From positions 1,240,001 to 1,304,000 of the forward strand of contig CAVYTX010000002.1 of assembly GCA_963771545.1 (NCBI GenBank): 64,000 nucleotides of DNA, written 5' to 3'. This DNA is from CAKZLS01 sp963771545. Its GTDB lineage: Bacteria > Pseudomonadota > Alphaproteobacteria > Rhodospirillales > Defluviicoccaceae. Position numbers and translations under genes: made by a program. Positions 25,543-34,739 of this stretch are shown here, in pieces; position 1 is the first letter of the stretch, and each line of letters begins with the position of its first letter. The notes beneath the pieces were generated by a model. The model was not told the origin of the DNA. It did no database searches and saw only the letters and a program-made list of their open reading frames with translations.

Positions 25543-26547
25543 ATGAGCCAACTCGCCGCCGACCTCGTTTCGTTTTTGCGCCGCTTCGACCTGATCGGCG
25601 CCGATGAAACACCGTCCGCCCGGCCCCTAACCGGCGGCGTGTCGTCGGACATCTGGCTTGTGGAAACCGCCCACGGCCCCATCTGCGTCAAGCGGGCGCT
25701 GGCGCGGCTCAAGGTCGCCCAAGACTGGCGGGCGCCGGTGGAACGCAACGCCTATGAAGTCCGCTGGTTCCGCACCGTCGGCACCATCGTGCCGGACGCC
25801 GTCCCGCGCATTCTCGCCGAAGACCAGGCGGCGGGCGCGTTTGCCATGGAATACCTCGATCCCGACCGCTACCGGCTGTGGAAGAACGACCTGCGGCAGG
25901 GCCAGGTCGATGACACCGTCGCCGCCGAGGTGGGCGAACGGCTGGCGCGCATCCATGCCGGCACCACCGGCGATCCCGCGGTCGCGGGCCGGTTTCCCAC
26001 CGACGACCTGTTCCATGCCCTTCGCCTGGAGCCCTATCTGGAAGCCACCGCGCGTGCTCACCCCGATCTTGGAAGCGCGCTGCTGGCATTGTCGCGGACG
26101 ACGCTGGCAACCAAGACCGCGCTGGTGCACTGCGACATCAGCCCCAAGAATATCCTCGTCGGCCCCCATGGTCCGGTGTTTCTCGACGCCGAGTGCGCGT
26201 GGTACGGCGACCCGGCGTTCGACTTGGCGTTCTGCCTCAACCATCTGCTGCTGAAATGCCTGTGGACACCAACCGCCGCTCCGGATTTCATGCGTGCCTT
26301 CGGCACGATGACCGGGTGCTACCTTCGGGGTGTGACATGGGAAGCACCAAGTGTTCTGGAAGAACGAGCCGCGCGTCTGCTCCCGGGGCTATTCCTTGCG
26401 CGGGTCGACGGCAAATCACCGGTGGAATATCTAACCGATGAAAACGACAAGAATCGGGTCCGCCGGACGGCGCGGGCGCTGCTCGCCAATCCGGTACAGA
26501 CCTTGGAAGACGTAGCCGCCGCTTGGCGCCGGGAGTTGACCTTATGA
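25543..26547 (+). CDS. APH-fold small-molecule kinase
   Basis: 334 residues of the aminoglycoside phosphotransferase/choline kinase fold. It has a glycine-rich N-terminal TGGVSSDIWLVET, an ATP-site lysine in ICVKRAL, the catalytic loop VHCDISPKNIL (His196, Asp198, Asn203) and the metal Asp215 in VFLDAECAWYGDPAFDLAF. The antibiotic-resistance name is only a fold label. Its place between a glycerate-type dehydrogenase and an enolase paralogue suggests it phosphorylates glycerate or a similar hydroxyacid (inference). Its TGA overlaps the next ATG (ATGA). Confidence 0.85.
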   Translation: MSQLAADLVSFLRRFDLIGADETPSARPLTGGVSSDIWLVETAHGPICVKRALARLKVAQDWRAPVERNAYEVRWFRTVGTIVPDAVPRILAEDQAAGAFAMEYLDPDRYRLWKNDLRQGQVDDTVAAEVGERLARIHAGTTGDPAVAGRFPTDDLFHALRLEPYLEATARAHPDLGSALLALSRTTLATKTALVHCDISPKNILVGPHGPVFLDAECAWYGDPAFDLAFCLNHLLLKCLWTPTAAPDFMRAFGTMTGCYLRGVTWEAPSVLEERAARLLPGLFLARVDGKSPVEYLTDENDKNRVRRTARALLANPVQTLEDVAAAWRRELTL

Positions 26548-27851
26548 GCGAGTCACTGATTACGGACGTGAAGGCCCACAGGGTCTGGGATTCGCGGGGC
26601 CGGCCGACGGTTGAGGTTGAGATTCGCCTCGCCGGTGGCGCGCGGGGCCGGGCCATCGCGCCGGCCGGCGCATCCACCGGAAGCGGCGAGGCCCTGGACC
26701 GGCGGGACGGCGGAACGGCGTTCGGCGGTCTCGACGTGACCCGGGCGGTCAACACGGTCAATACCATCATCGCGCCGGCCCTCATGGGCGCCGATGCGAC
26801 CAAACAGGCAGCGGTGGACGGCCTTCTCATCGACCTGGACGGAACCCCCGCTAAATCGCGCCTTGGCGGCAACGCCACCGTCGCCACGTCCATGGCGGCG
26901 GCCCACGCGGCGGCGGCGGCGGCGAACATGCCGCTGTGGCGTTGGCTGGCGGGACCGGTGAGCCCGCTGCTCCCGTTGCCCGAGATCCAGATCTTCGGCG
27001 GCGGGGCGCACGCCGGCCGGCGCGTGGACATTCAGGATTTCATGGTCATCGCCGTCGGCGCCACCGACTACACCCAGGCCCTGGAGTGGACCGCGGAAGT
27101 CTATATCGCGGCCGGAATTCTGATGGCCGATGCCGGGCGGCTGGCCGGCGTCGCCGACGAAGGCGGTTACTGGCCGGCCTTCGACGGTAACGAGGACGCT
27201 CTCGGCTTTCTGGTACGGGCTATCGAGCGGGCGGGTCTCAAACCGGGAGAGGACATGGCCATCTCCCTCGACATCGCCGCCTCCGAGTTCTACCGCGACG
27301 GACGCTACCGCCTCGCCCGCGACGGCGCCGAACGGGACACGGACGGCATGATCGAGACGCTGCTGGGCTGGATCGAGCGCTACCCCATCGTCTCCATAGA
27401 GGATCCCCTCGCCGAGGACGACGAGGCCGGGCTGATCGCATTCACCCGCGCGGTGGGCGAACGCGTCCAGGTGGTGGGCGACGACTATCTCGTGACCAAC
27501 GCCAGGCGGGTGAAGGCGGGAGCCGCGCGAGGAGCGTGCAATGCCGTGCTGGTCAAGCCCAACCAAGCGGGCACCCTGACCGAGACGCGCGCCGCGCTGG
27601 AAGCATCGAGGGACGCCGGCTGGGGCGCCATCGTCTCGGCGCGGTCGGGCGAAAGCGAGGACGTGACCATCGTGCACCTGGCTGTCGGTTGGGGGGCGAA
27701 ACAGCTCAAGGTCGGCTCGTTCTCCCGGTCCGAGCGCATGGCCAAATGGAACGAGGGCTTGCGGATCGCCCGCGCGCTCGGCGGCCGGGGCTCTCTTCCG
27801 CCCCGCTCGGATTTTCCATGGGGCACTAACGGGATCACAAAACGGAGGTAA
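26544..27851 (+). CDS. Enolase paralogue with altered active site
   Basis: 435 residues, clearly enolase-like: VWDSRGRPTVEVEI, GASTGSGEALDRRDG, GGGAHAGRRVDIQ, SIEDPLAEDD, GDDYLVTNARR, VLVKPNQAGTLTET, SRSERMAKWNEGL. Metal ligands (Asp243, Glu286, Asp313) and both lysines (Lys338, Lys389) are kept. Two normally fixed residues differ: the catalytic Glu of Q-E-F is Asp165, and the His of S-H-R-S-G-E is Ala366 (SARSGESED). So it may act on a variant of 2-phosphoglycerate or work differently. A housekeeping enolase presumably lies elsewhere. It overlaps the kinase gene by 4 nt. Confidence 0.88.
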   Translation: MSESLITDVKAHRVWDSRGRPTVEVEIRLAGGARGRAIAPAGASTGSGEALDRRDGGTAFGGLDVTRAVNTVNTIIAPALMGADATKQAAVDGLLIDLDGTPAKSRLGGNATVATSMAAAHAAAAAANMPLWRWLAGPVSPLLPLPEIQIFGGGAHAGRRVDIQDFMVIAVGATDYTQALEWTAEVYIAAGILMADAGRLAGVADEGGYWPAFDGNEDALGFLVRAIERAGLKPGEDMAISLDIAASEFYRDGRYRLARDGAERDTDGMIETLLGWIERYPIVSIEDPLAEDDEAGLIAFTRAVGERVQVVGDDYLVTNARRVKAGAARGACNAVLVKPNQAGTLTETRAALEASRDAGWGAIVSARSGESEDVTIVHLAVGWGAKQLKVGSFSRSERMAKWNEGLRIARALGGRGSLPPRSDFPWGTNGITKRR

Positions 27852-27856
27852 CGATC

Positions 27857-28822
27857 ATGAGCGCCAAACCCGTGGTACTGGTCACCCGAAAGCTCCCCGG
27901 CGCGGTCGAGGACAGATTGAAGCGCGACTACCGGGCCCGCCTCAACCCGGATGACCGGCTTTATTCGTCCGATGAAATCGTCGAGATGGCGGCCGGCGCG
28001 GACGCCATACTGCCGTGCCACACCGAGAAATTCACCGCCGAGGTCATCTCCCGCCTGCCCGCCAGCGTCCGCGCCATCGCCAACTTCTCCGTGGGTTACG
28101 ACCACGTGGACACCGCGGCGGCCAAGGCGCGCGGCCTTATCGTTACCAACACCCCCGACGTCCTCAGCGACGCCACCGCCGAGACCGCCATGCTTCTGCT
28201 TCTCGGCGCGGCCCGGCGCGCGGGCGAAGGCGAAATGCTGGTGCGCACCCGAACCTGGCGGGACTGGAGCCCGACCTTCATGGTGGGGGCTCAGGTGACC
28301 GGCAAGCGCCTCGGCATCATCGGCATGGGCAGGGTGGGTCAAGTGACCGCGAAGCGGGCGCGCGGTTTCGACATGGAGATCCACTATTCCAAACGCCGGC
28401 GGCTCGATCCGGAAACGGAGGCGGGCGCGGTCTATCATGAATCGGTGGAAGCCCTGCTGCCCCACTGCGAGTTTCTCTCCATACACTGTCCGGCAACCGC
28501 GGAAACGACAGGACTGCTGAATGCCGAGCGGATCGCCCTGCTTCCCGACGGCGCGGTGGTGGTCAACACCGCGCGCGGAGCGGTCGTCGACGACGAGGCC
28601 CTGATCGCCGCTCTGAAATCCGGCAAAGTGGCGGCCGCCGGCCTCGACGTGTTCAACAACGAGCCCAACATTCATCCCGGCTATCGCGAACTCATAAACA
28701 CCTTCCTATTGCCCCACATCGGCAGCGCCACCGCCGAGACCCGGGTCGCCATGGGCTTTCGAGCGCTCGACAACCTGGACGCCATCTTTTCCGGTCGCGA
28801 GCCACGGGACCGAGTAGCTTAG
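27857..28822 (+). CDS. 2-hydroxyacid dehydrogenase (glyoxylate/hydroxypyruvate reductase type)
   Basis: 321 residues; start supported by GGAGG. It resembles GyaR/GRHPR-type enzymes: IANFSVGYDHVDTAAAK, the nucleotide fold GIIGMGRVGQVTAKRARGF, Arg in VVNTARGAVVDDEAL, Glu in DVFNNEPNIHP and His in FLLPHIGSATAETR. It would reduce glyoxylate or hydroxypyruvate with NAD(P)H. It lies 5 bp after the enolase paralogue and ends the run; the TRAP genes start 200 bp later. Confidence 0.9.
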   Translation: MSAKPVVLVTRKLPGAVEDRLKRDYRARLNPDDRLYSSDEIVEMAAGADAILPCHTEKFTAEVISRLPASVRAIANFSVGYDHVDTAAAKARGLIVTNTPDVLSDATAETAMLLLLGAARRAGEGEMLVRTRTWRDWSPTFMVGAQVTGKRLGIIGMGRVGQVTAKRARGFDMEIHYSKRRRLDPETEAGAVYHESVEALLPHCEFLSIHCPATAETTGLLNAERIALLPDGAVVVNTARGAVVDDEALIAALKSGKVAAAGLDVFNNEPNIHPGYRELINTFLLPHIGSATAETRVAMGFRALDNLDAIFSGREPRDRVA

Positions 28823-29023
28823 GTTCCGGATTGGCCGATAGACAACCGTGGCGCGAGCTAAACCGTAACTTGTGATAAATGTACGGGAAATTCGCGTTTA
28901 GGATACAGAGGATACAGAAAGTACTTGCGATCGGGTGTAGAGTACCCATCATTGAAATCAGAAAAAGTGCGCCCGCGTTTTCACAATGGGGCGTCCAAGA
29001 ATATGTTGGGAAGGAACGACAAG

Positions 29024-30196
29024 ATGAAGAAAATGAGAGATGAAAAAGTCGTCGAATGCGAAATAAAAAAGACAAACAAGGACAAGGTATCTCGCCGGAA
29101 ATTCTTGAAGGGCGGGGGTATCGCCGCCGGCGCGGCGGCCGCGACGGTCGCTTTCCCGCAAGTGTCGCGAGCGGAAACGGTGGTCCTGAAAATGCAGGGC
29201 GCCTGGGGAGCGTCGGACATTTTCAACGAATTCGCCCTGGAGTACGTTGATCGAGTCAACAAGATGTCGGGCGGCCGGCTCAAGATCGAATACCTGGTCT
29301 CCGGCGCGGTCGTGCAGGCCTTCCAGGTCCAGGACGCCGTGCACGACGGCGTTCTCGACGCCGGTCACCAGGTTACCGCCTATTGGTACGGCAAGAACAA
29401 GGCGGCGTCGCTGTTTGGCACCGGTCCGGTTTTCGGGACCGACGCGGCGCAGATCCTGGCGTGGATTCATAGGGGTGGCGGCAAGGAACTCTATCGCGAA
29501 CTCGTACAGGACATTCTCGGCCTCAACCTGGTCGGGTTTTTCTGCCTGCCGATGCCGACGCAGCCGCTCGGCTGGTTCAAGAAGGAGATCAAGAGCGCCG
29601 ACGACCTGCAGGGCCTCAAGTACCGGACAGTCGGCCTGGCCACCGACATCATGCAGGGCATGGGTGTAAAGGTCACCCAGCTTCCCGGCGGCGAAATCGT
29701 GCCCGCTCTCGAGCGCGGCGTGATCGAGGCGTTCGAGTACAACAACCCCACCTCCGACAGCCGCTTCGGCGCCCAGGACGTCTCGAAGGTGTACATGGTC
29801 GGCAGCTATCACCAGGCCGCCGAGTTCTTCGAGATCATCTTCAATAAGGGTAAATTCGACGCCCTGCCAGCCGAATTGCAGGCGATCCTCGAGTATTCGG
29901 CCGAAGCCGCCAACACCGCCAACTATGCCACCGCCATGGAGAACTACTCCAAGGATCTGCAATTCCTGATCAAGGAAGCGGGTGTGAATGTCTATAGAAC
30001 GCCGCAGTCGGTGATGGAGGCCCAGCTCAAGTCTTGGGATACGGTGCTCGAAAAGCTGAACCAGGACCCCTTCTTCGCGAAGGTCGTGGAATCCCAAAGG
30101 CTGTGGTCGGAGCGTGTCGGCTTCTACAGTCTCATGAACCAAGCCGACTACAAACTGGCCTTCCAGCACTATTTCCCTGGCCAACTGACGGCCTGA
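29024..30196 (+). CDS. TRAP transporter solute-binding protein (DctP type)
   Basis: 390 residues from the ATG at 29024 behind GGAAGGA; earlier in-frame starts lack a ribosome site. It has a Tat signal (SRRKFLKGGGIAAGAAAATV, cleavage near SRAE). The mature DctP fold includes FALEYVDRVNKMSGGRLKIE and the substrate-carboxylate region KYRTVGLATDIMQGMG, ALERGVIEAFEYNNP. TRAP receptors capture organic acids in the periplasm. The pattern (GxxxE...EYNNP...GSYHQAAEFFE) belongs to the receptor group that binds 2-oxo or aromatic acids; the ligand is unknown. Confidence 0.93.
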   Translation: MKKMRDEKVVECEIKKTNKDKVSRRKFLKGGGIAAGAAAATVAFPQVSRAETVVLKMQGAWGASDIFNEFALEYVDRVNKMSGGRLKIEYLVSGAVVQAFQVQDAVHDGVLDAGHQVTAYWYGKNKAASLFGTGPVFGTDAAQILAWIHRGGGKELYRELVQDILGLNLVGFFCLPMPTQPLGWFKKEIKSADDLQGLKYRTVGLATDIMQGMGVKVTQLPGGEIVPALERGVIEAFEYNNPTSDSRFGAQDVSKVYMVGSYHQAAEFFEIIFNKGKFDALPAELQAILEYSAEAANTANYATAMENYSKDLQFLIKEAGVNVYRTPQSVMEAQLKSWDTVLEKLNQDPFFAKVVESQRLWSERVGFYSLMNQADYKLAFQHYFPGQLTA

Positions 30197-30223
30197 GGTG
30201 CACGGGCCTATTATCTGGAAACG

Positions 30224-30249
30224 GGGGCGGTGCGGAATTGCACCGCCCC
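30224..30249 (+). terminator. Strong hairpin between receptor and permease genes
   Basis: A perfect 10-bp stem, GGGGCGGTGC / GCACCGCCCC, with a six-base loop; only a short T-rich tail follows. It probably lets most transcripts end after the receptor gene, so the receptor is made in excess over the permease. Confidence 0.65.
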
Positions 30250-30291
30250 TTCTCGCTTAGGCGCGCTCCCTGTTTCGCATAAGGCCGAGCC

Positions 30292-30906
30292 ATGGAAGGC
30301 ATCGCTCTCTTCATTGACCGCATCAGCGCGTGGGTCGGAAAAGCCTTCGCCTGGTGCATTCTCATCATGACCTTCGGCGTCAGTTACGAGGTGTTCGTTC
30401 GCTACGTCCTGAGGAACCCTACCGCTTGGGCGTTCGACATCAGCTACATCATGTACGGAACGCTGTTCATGATGGGCGGGGCTTATACCCTGTCGCGCGA
30501 CGGTCATGTTCGCGGTGACGTGATCTTTCGGTTGTGGCCGGTAAGGGTGCAAGCGTCCATCGAACTGGTGCTCTATTTCCTATTCTTCTTTCCGGCCGTG
30601 CTGGCGCTGATGTACGCGGGTTTCGGCTACGCGGCCCGCTCGTGGAGCTATTTGGAGGTTAGCGTCATGAGTCCGGCCAACGTGCCGATCTATCCGTTCA
30701 AGACCATTATTCCCATTGCCGGGACCATCCTGTTTCTGCAGGGAATCGCCCAAGTAATGCGCTGCATCCTGTGCCTCAAGCGCGGCGAGTGGCCGCCTCA
30801 TCTGGCGGACGTGGAAGAAATGGAGACCATGCTGCTCCACCAACGCCGGGACGAGGCCGAGGTGATCAAGGAATTCGGGCCCGAAATCACGGGTCAAGGC
30901 CGATGA
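30292..30906 (+). CDS. TRAP transporter small permease (DctQ type)
   Basis: 204 residues with four membrane helices (WVGKAFAWCILIMTFGVSYE, FDISYIMYGTLFMMG, IELVLYFLFFFPAVLALMY, TIIPIAGTILFLQGIAQVM) and the typical WAFDIS and RDGHVRGDV stretches. It has a soluble C-terminal tail longer than most. It partners the large permease; its TGA overlaps the next ATG. Confidence 0.92.
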   Translation: MEGIALFIDRISAWVGKAFAWCILIMTFGVSYEVFVRYVLRNPTAWAFDISYIMYGTLFMMGGAYTLSRDGHVRGDVIFRLWPVRVQASIELVLYFLFFFPAVLALMYAGFGYAARSWSYLEVSVMSPANVPIYPFKTIIPIAGTILFLQGIAQVMRCILCLKRGEWPPHLADVEEMETMLLHQRRDEAEVIKEFGPEITGQGR

Positions 30907-32261
30907 CTGATCCTCAGATCGCCCTGACGATGCTGTGCCTCTTTATCTTCACGATCCTCCTCGGCTTTCCCATCGCCTTCACCCTGATGGCCATGGGCCT
31001 CGGTTTCGGCTTTTACGCCTACTACGACCCGGAGCGCATGCAATCGTTCGTCGACAACCGGGTGTTCGACCTGTTCGTCAATCAGACGTACTCGGTGATG
31101 GCCAACGACGTGCTGACCGCCGTGCCGCTGTTCCTGTTCATGGGCTATATCGTCGAGCGGGCCAACATCGTCGATCGCCTGTTTTTCAGTCTGCGCATCG
31201 CCGCCCGCCACGTTCCGGGCTCCATGGCGGTGGCGGCGCTCGCCACTTGCGCGCTGTTCGCCACCGCCACCGGTATCGTCGGCGCGGTGGTCACCCTCAT
31301 GGGGTTGCTGGCCTTCCCGGCCATGCTCAAGGCCCGTTACGATACCAGTTTTTCCGCCGGCGTGATCTGCGCGGGCGGCTGCCTCGGCATTCTCATCCCG
31401 CCGAGCATCATGCTCATCGTCTATGCGGCGACGGCCGGCATCTCCGTGGTCAAGCTGTATGCCGGCGCCATCCTCCCGGGCTTTCTGCTCGCCGGCCTCT
31501 ATATGATCTACGTGGTGGGCCGATCGATGCTCAATCCGAAATTGGCCCCGAAACCTCCCAAGGAGGAAACACAAGACATCACGCCGGCGCAGATCTGGAT
31601 CATGATGCTGAAGTCGTTTTTTCCGCTCGCGGTGCTGATTCTGTCGGTTCTCGGCGCGATCCTGTTCGGTTTGGCGACACCGTCGGAAGCGGCCGCCGTG
31701 GGGGCGCTTGGCGGCCTCGTCCTGGCGGCGCTATATCGAGCGTTGACGTGGGATCGGCTCAGGGAGTCCGTCTATTTGACGGTTCGCACGTCCGCCATGG
31801 TGTGCTGGTTGTTCGTCGGCTCGTGGACGTTCTCTTCGGTGTTTTCCTATCTCGGCGGCCACTCGCTAATCGAGGAGTTCGTGATCGGCCTGAATCTCTC
31901 GCCCATCGCGTTTCTGATTCTCGCGCAGTTCATTATCTTTCTGCTGGGTTGGCCGCTGGAATGGAGCGAGATTATCATAATCTTCGTTCCCATTTTCCTG
32001 CCGATGCTGCCCCATTTCGGCATCGATCCCCTATTTTTCGGCATATTGGTGGCGCTCAATCTCCAGACCTCGTTCCTGACGCCGCCGATGGCCATGGCCG
32101 CGTACTATTTGAAGGGGGTGGCGCCGCCGCACGTCCAGTTGATGGACATCTTCAAGGGTGTATTGCCGTTCCTGTCCATGGTGCTGCTAGCCATGATCTT
32201 GCTCTACGTGTTCCCGCAAATCGCCGAATGGCTTCCCAACTATCTCTATGGGGTTCGGTAG
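30903..32261 (+). CDS. TRAP transporter large permease (DctM type)
   Basis: 452 residues, about twelve membrane segments. It is the sodium-coupled translocation subunit. Signature stretches are present: GFPIAFTLMAMGLGFGF, MGYIVERANIVDRLFFSLR, GAVVTLMGLLAFPAMLKARYD, CAGGCLGILIPPSIMLIVY, LATPSEAAAVGALGG and FLTPPMAMAAYYLKG. The start at 30903 gives an ATGA overlap with the small permease. Confidence 0.94.
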   Translation: MTDPQIALTMLCLFIFTILLGFPIAFTLMAMGLGFGFYAYYDPERMQSFVDNRVFDLFVNQTYSVMANDVLTAVPLFLFMGYIVERANIVDRLFFSLRIAARHVPGSMAVAALATCALFATATGIVGAVVTLMGLLAFPAMLKARYDTSFSAGVICAGGCLGILIPPSIMLIVYAATAGISVVKLYAGAILPGFLLAGLYMIYVVGRSMLNPKLAPKPPKEETQDITPAQIWIMMLKSFFPLAVLILSVLGAILFGLATPSEAAAVGALGGLVLAALYRALTWDRLRESVYLTVRTSAMVCWLFVGSWTFSSVFSYLGGHSLIEEFVIGLNLSPIAFLILAQFIIFLLGWPLEWSEIIIIFVPIFLPMLPHFGIDPLFFGILVALNLQTSFLTPPMAMAAYYLKGVAPPHVQLMDIFKGVLPFLSMVLLAMILLYVFPQIAEWLPNYLYGVR

Positions 32262-32297
32262 GGATGGAACCGAGCCGGTGACGTGGAGCATTGAGGA

Positions 32298-33632
32298 ATG
32301 AGCCTGGCGCAACTAACCGCCACCGAAGCCGTCCGAGCCATTCGGGCCGGTGAGATCACGTCGGAGGATCTGGTTCGCGAATGCCTCCAACGGATCGCCG
32401 AGGTGGAGGGGCAGGTTCAAGCCTGGGCCTTCCTCGATCCGGACCATGCCCTGGCCCAAGCACGGAGGGCCGACGCGGCGACGCGGGCGGGCCAGCCCCG
32501 GGGCGTCCTCCACGGCGTCCCTGTGGGGATCAAGGACATCTTCGACACCGGCGACATGCCCACCGAATTCGGCACGCCGCTTCACGCCGGGCGGCGACCC
32601 AACTCCGACGCCACCGCCGTCTCGCTGCTGCGCGAGGCCGGAGCGGTGATCATGGGCAAGACCGTCACCACCGAGCTTGCCGTCTATTCCCCCGGACCAA
32701 CCCGGAACCCCCACAATCCGGAGCACACGCCCGGAGGATCATCCAGCGGTTCGGCGGCGGCGGTGGCGGCCGGCATGGTTCCCTTGGCTATCGGAACTCA
32801 AACCAACGGGTCGGTGATCCGGCCCGCGTCCTACTGCGGGGTGATGGGCTTCAAGCCGACTTTCGGCGCGATCTCCCGGCGCGGAGCGCTGTCGCTGTCG
32901 CCGGCCCTGGATCACGTGGGGGCGTTTGCGCGCACGATTGAAGATATCGCGCTTATTTCCGAAGTGCTCATGCGCTTCGATGCCGGCGACGCCGCCATGC
33001 GGCCGACAGCGAGACCGGAGGTGAGCAGAATCTCGGCCGAGCCTCCACCGGTGACGCCACGCCTCGGTTTCGTCAAGACGCCGATGTGGGATGCCGCCGA
33101 AGAGGCCACGCGGGAGGCTTTCGCCGAACTGGTCGAGACCCTGGGCGATGCGGTGGAGCAAATCGAGCTCGCCGAGCCCTTCGACCAGGTCGTGGAGTGG
33201 CTTCGCGTGATCATGGAGGCCGATCTGGCCACGTACCTGGCCACCGAATACGGACGCGGCGCCGATCGGCTCAGCACCGTTCTCCGCGAGATGATCGAAC
33301 GCGGGCGGACGATTCCGGCCGTCGACTATAACCGCGCCAACGACTGGATCCCCATTGTTCGAGGCCTGCTCGACGAGGCGTTCCGATGGAACGATGCGCT
33401 CCTAACGCCGGCCACCACCGGCGCCGCGCCCCATGGGCTGGACTCGACCGGCAACCCGATCTTCTGCACGCTCTGGAGCTATCTCGGACTTCCGGCCGTC
33501 AGCCTGCCGCTGTTTCGTGCCGAAGACGGCCTGCCCTTCGGCGCCCAACTGGTGGGCGCGCGCGGAGACGACGCGCGTCTTCTGCGCACCGCGCGCTGGT
33601 TGCTCGAAAAGGTCGGAGGGCAAGACGAATGA
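32298..33632 (+). CDS. Amidase-signature family amidohydrolase
   Basis: 444 residues. The Ser-cisSer-Lys triad segments are visible: lysine in GVPVGIKDIFDTGDMPTEFG and the serine region TPGGSSSGSAAAVAAGMVPLAIGTQ in pieces, followed by GSVIRPASYCGVMGFKPTFG. No GatB/GatC genes are near, so it is a catabolic amidase rather than a tRNA amidotransferase. Placed 36 bp after the TRAP permease, it may release the transported acid from an amide, or process it (inference). GAGGA precedes the ATG. Confidence 0.88.
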   Translation: MSLAQLTATEAVRAIRAGEITSEDLVRECLQRIAEVEGQVQAWAFLDPDHALAQARRADAATRAGQPRGVLHGVPVGIKDIFDTGDMPTEFGTPLHAGRRPNSDATAVSLLREAGAVIMGKTVTTELAVYSPGPTRNPHNPEHTPGGSSSGSAAAVAAGMVPLAIGTQTNGSVIRPASYCGVMGFKPTFGAISRRGALSLSPALDHVGAFARTIEDIALISEVLMRFDAGDAAMRPTARPEVSRISAEPPPVTPRLGFVKTPMWDAAEEATREAFAELVETLGDAVEQIELAEPFDQVVEWLRVIMEADLATYLATEYGRGADRLSTVLREMIERGRTIPAVDYNRANDWIPIVRGLLDEAFRWNDALLTPATTGAAPHGLDSTGNPIFCTLWSYLGLPAVSLPLFRAEDGLPFGAQLVGARGDDARLLRTARWLLEKVGGQDE

Positions 33633-33662
33633 CGATGCTGCTAACGGAGGTTCTTGGATCCA

Positions 33663-33848
33663 ATGGCTGACCAAATCATGGCGACGATCGCGCTCCTGAT
33701 GTTCCTGATCTTTGTGGTGTTCCTGGCGGTTTACATCAACAGCTTCGACCTGTGGGTCGTGCTGGTGGCCGTGGCCATGATGGCGACGACGGACTTCGTT
33801 CAAACGCTGCGGGCGGACATGAACAAACCTGAGAACGGCAAGAAATAG
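33663..33848 (+). CDS. Small membrane protein
   Basis: 61 residues with two hydrophobic stretches (ATIALLMFLIFVVFLAVYI and LWVVLVAVAMMATTDFV) and a charged tail ending NKPENGKK. A GGAGG site lies 12 bp before the ATG; a TTG at 33654 is nearer to it. It is 30 bp downstream of the amidase and likely in the TRAP operon. The function is unknown; its size and topology would suit an accessory of the transporter. Confidence 0.55.
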   Translation: MADQIMATIALLMFLIFVVFLAVYINSFDLWVVLVAVAMMATTDFVQTLRADMNKPENGKK

Positions 33849-33855
33849 AGCACTG

Positions 33856-34737
33856 CTATTGGTCTTCGAGCACCTTGATCAATGCGGCGTGATCGAGCTC
33901 GCCGTGCCCCGCGGCGATGACCTCGTCGTAGAGCTCCATGCACAACCGTGTCGCCGGCAACTCGAAACCGAGGTCCCGGGCCAGTTCCAGGGCCTGTGAC
34001 AAATCCTTCCGTTGAGTCACGCACTTCCCGCCCGGGCGGAAATCGCCGGTGACCATGCGCTGACCGTGAACCTCGAGGATTCGCGAATCCGCGAACCCGC
34101 CCTTCAGCGCCTGGCGCACCTTTGCCGGATCGACGCCGGCGCGCCGGGCCAAGGTCAGGGCTTCGGCCACGGCCCCGATGTTGAGCCCGACGATGACCTG
34201 ATTGGCCGCCTTGGCCACCTGACCGGCGCCGATGCCGCCGACATGGGTGGTGCTCTTGCCCAAAATCTCGAACAGCGGCAGGACCCGGGCCATCGCCGCG
34301 TCGCCGCCGCCGGCCATGATGGTCAAGGTTCCGCTTTCGGCGCCGATGGTGCCTCCGGAGACAGGCGCGTCCACGTAGTCGCCGCCCGCCTCGGCCACCG
34401 CTTCGGCAAAGCGGCGGGTCTCCATGACCTTCGTGGTGCCCATGTCGATGACGACGGAACCCGCTTTAAGCCCGGAGACGACACCGTCGTCGCCCAGGAG
34501 CACCGCTTCCACCGTCGGCGTGTCGGGCAACATGAGGATGACCGTCCCGGCCTGCTCGGCCACTGCGGCCGGCGAGACCGCGGGCAGCATACCGAGGCCG
34601 GCGAGTTCGCGCACAACGCCCTGCGAGCGGTTGTTGATGATCAGCCGCGCCCCGGCTTCGTGCAGGCGAAGCGCCATCGGCTTGCCCATGAGCCCGAGCC
34701 CGATGAAGCCGATGGTCCGGCCGTCGGGTGAACTCAT
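33856..34737 (-). CDS. Beta-hydroxyacid dehydrogenase, tartronate semialdehyde reductase type
   Basis: 293 residues of the 3-hydroxyisobutyrate dehydrogenase family: N-terminal FIGLGLMGKPMALRL (dinucleotide fold), substrate motif YVDAPVSGGTIGAESGTL, and catalytic lysine in GAGQVAKAANQVIVG. It most resembles GarR/GlxR, which reduce tartronate semialdehyde to D-glycerate. Gene order with malate synthase (3 bp upstream) and the convergent glycerate/TRAP genes supports a role in C2/C3 acid metabolism. No glyoxylate carboligase is visible. Confidence 0.87.
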   Translation of the reverse strand: MSSPDGRTIGFIGLGLMGKPMALRLHEAGARLIINNRSQGVVRELAGLGMLPAVSPAAVAEQAGTVILMLPDTPTVEAVLLGDDGVVSGLKAGSVVIDMGTTKVMETRRFAEAVAEAGGDYVDAPVSGGTIGAESGTLTIMAGGGDAAMARVLPLFEILGKSTTHVGGIGAGQVAKAANQVIVGLNIGAVAEALTLARRAGVDPAKVRQALKGGFADSRILEVHGQRMVTGDFRPGGKCVTQRKDLSQALELARDLGFELPATRLCMELYDEVIAAGHGELDHAALIKVLEDQ

Positions 34738-34739
34738 CG

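Noticed and set aside
25543..26547. Aminoglycoside resistance gene
   Set aside because: Only the kinase fold is shared; operon context is catabolic and no resistance markers are near.
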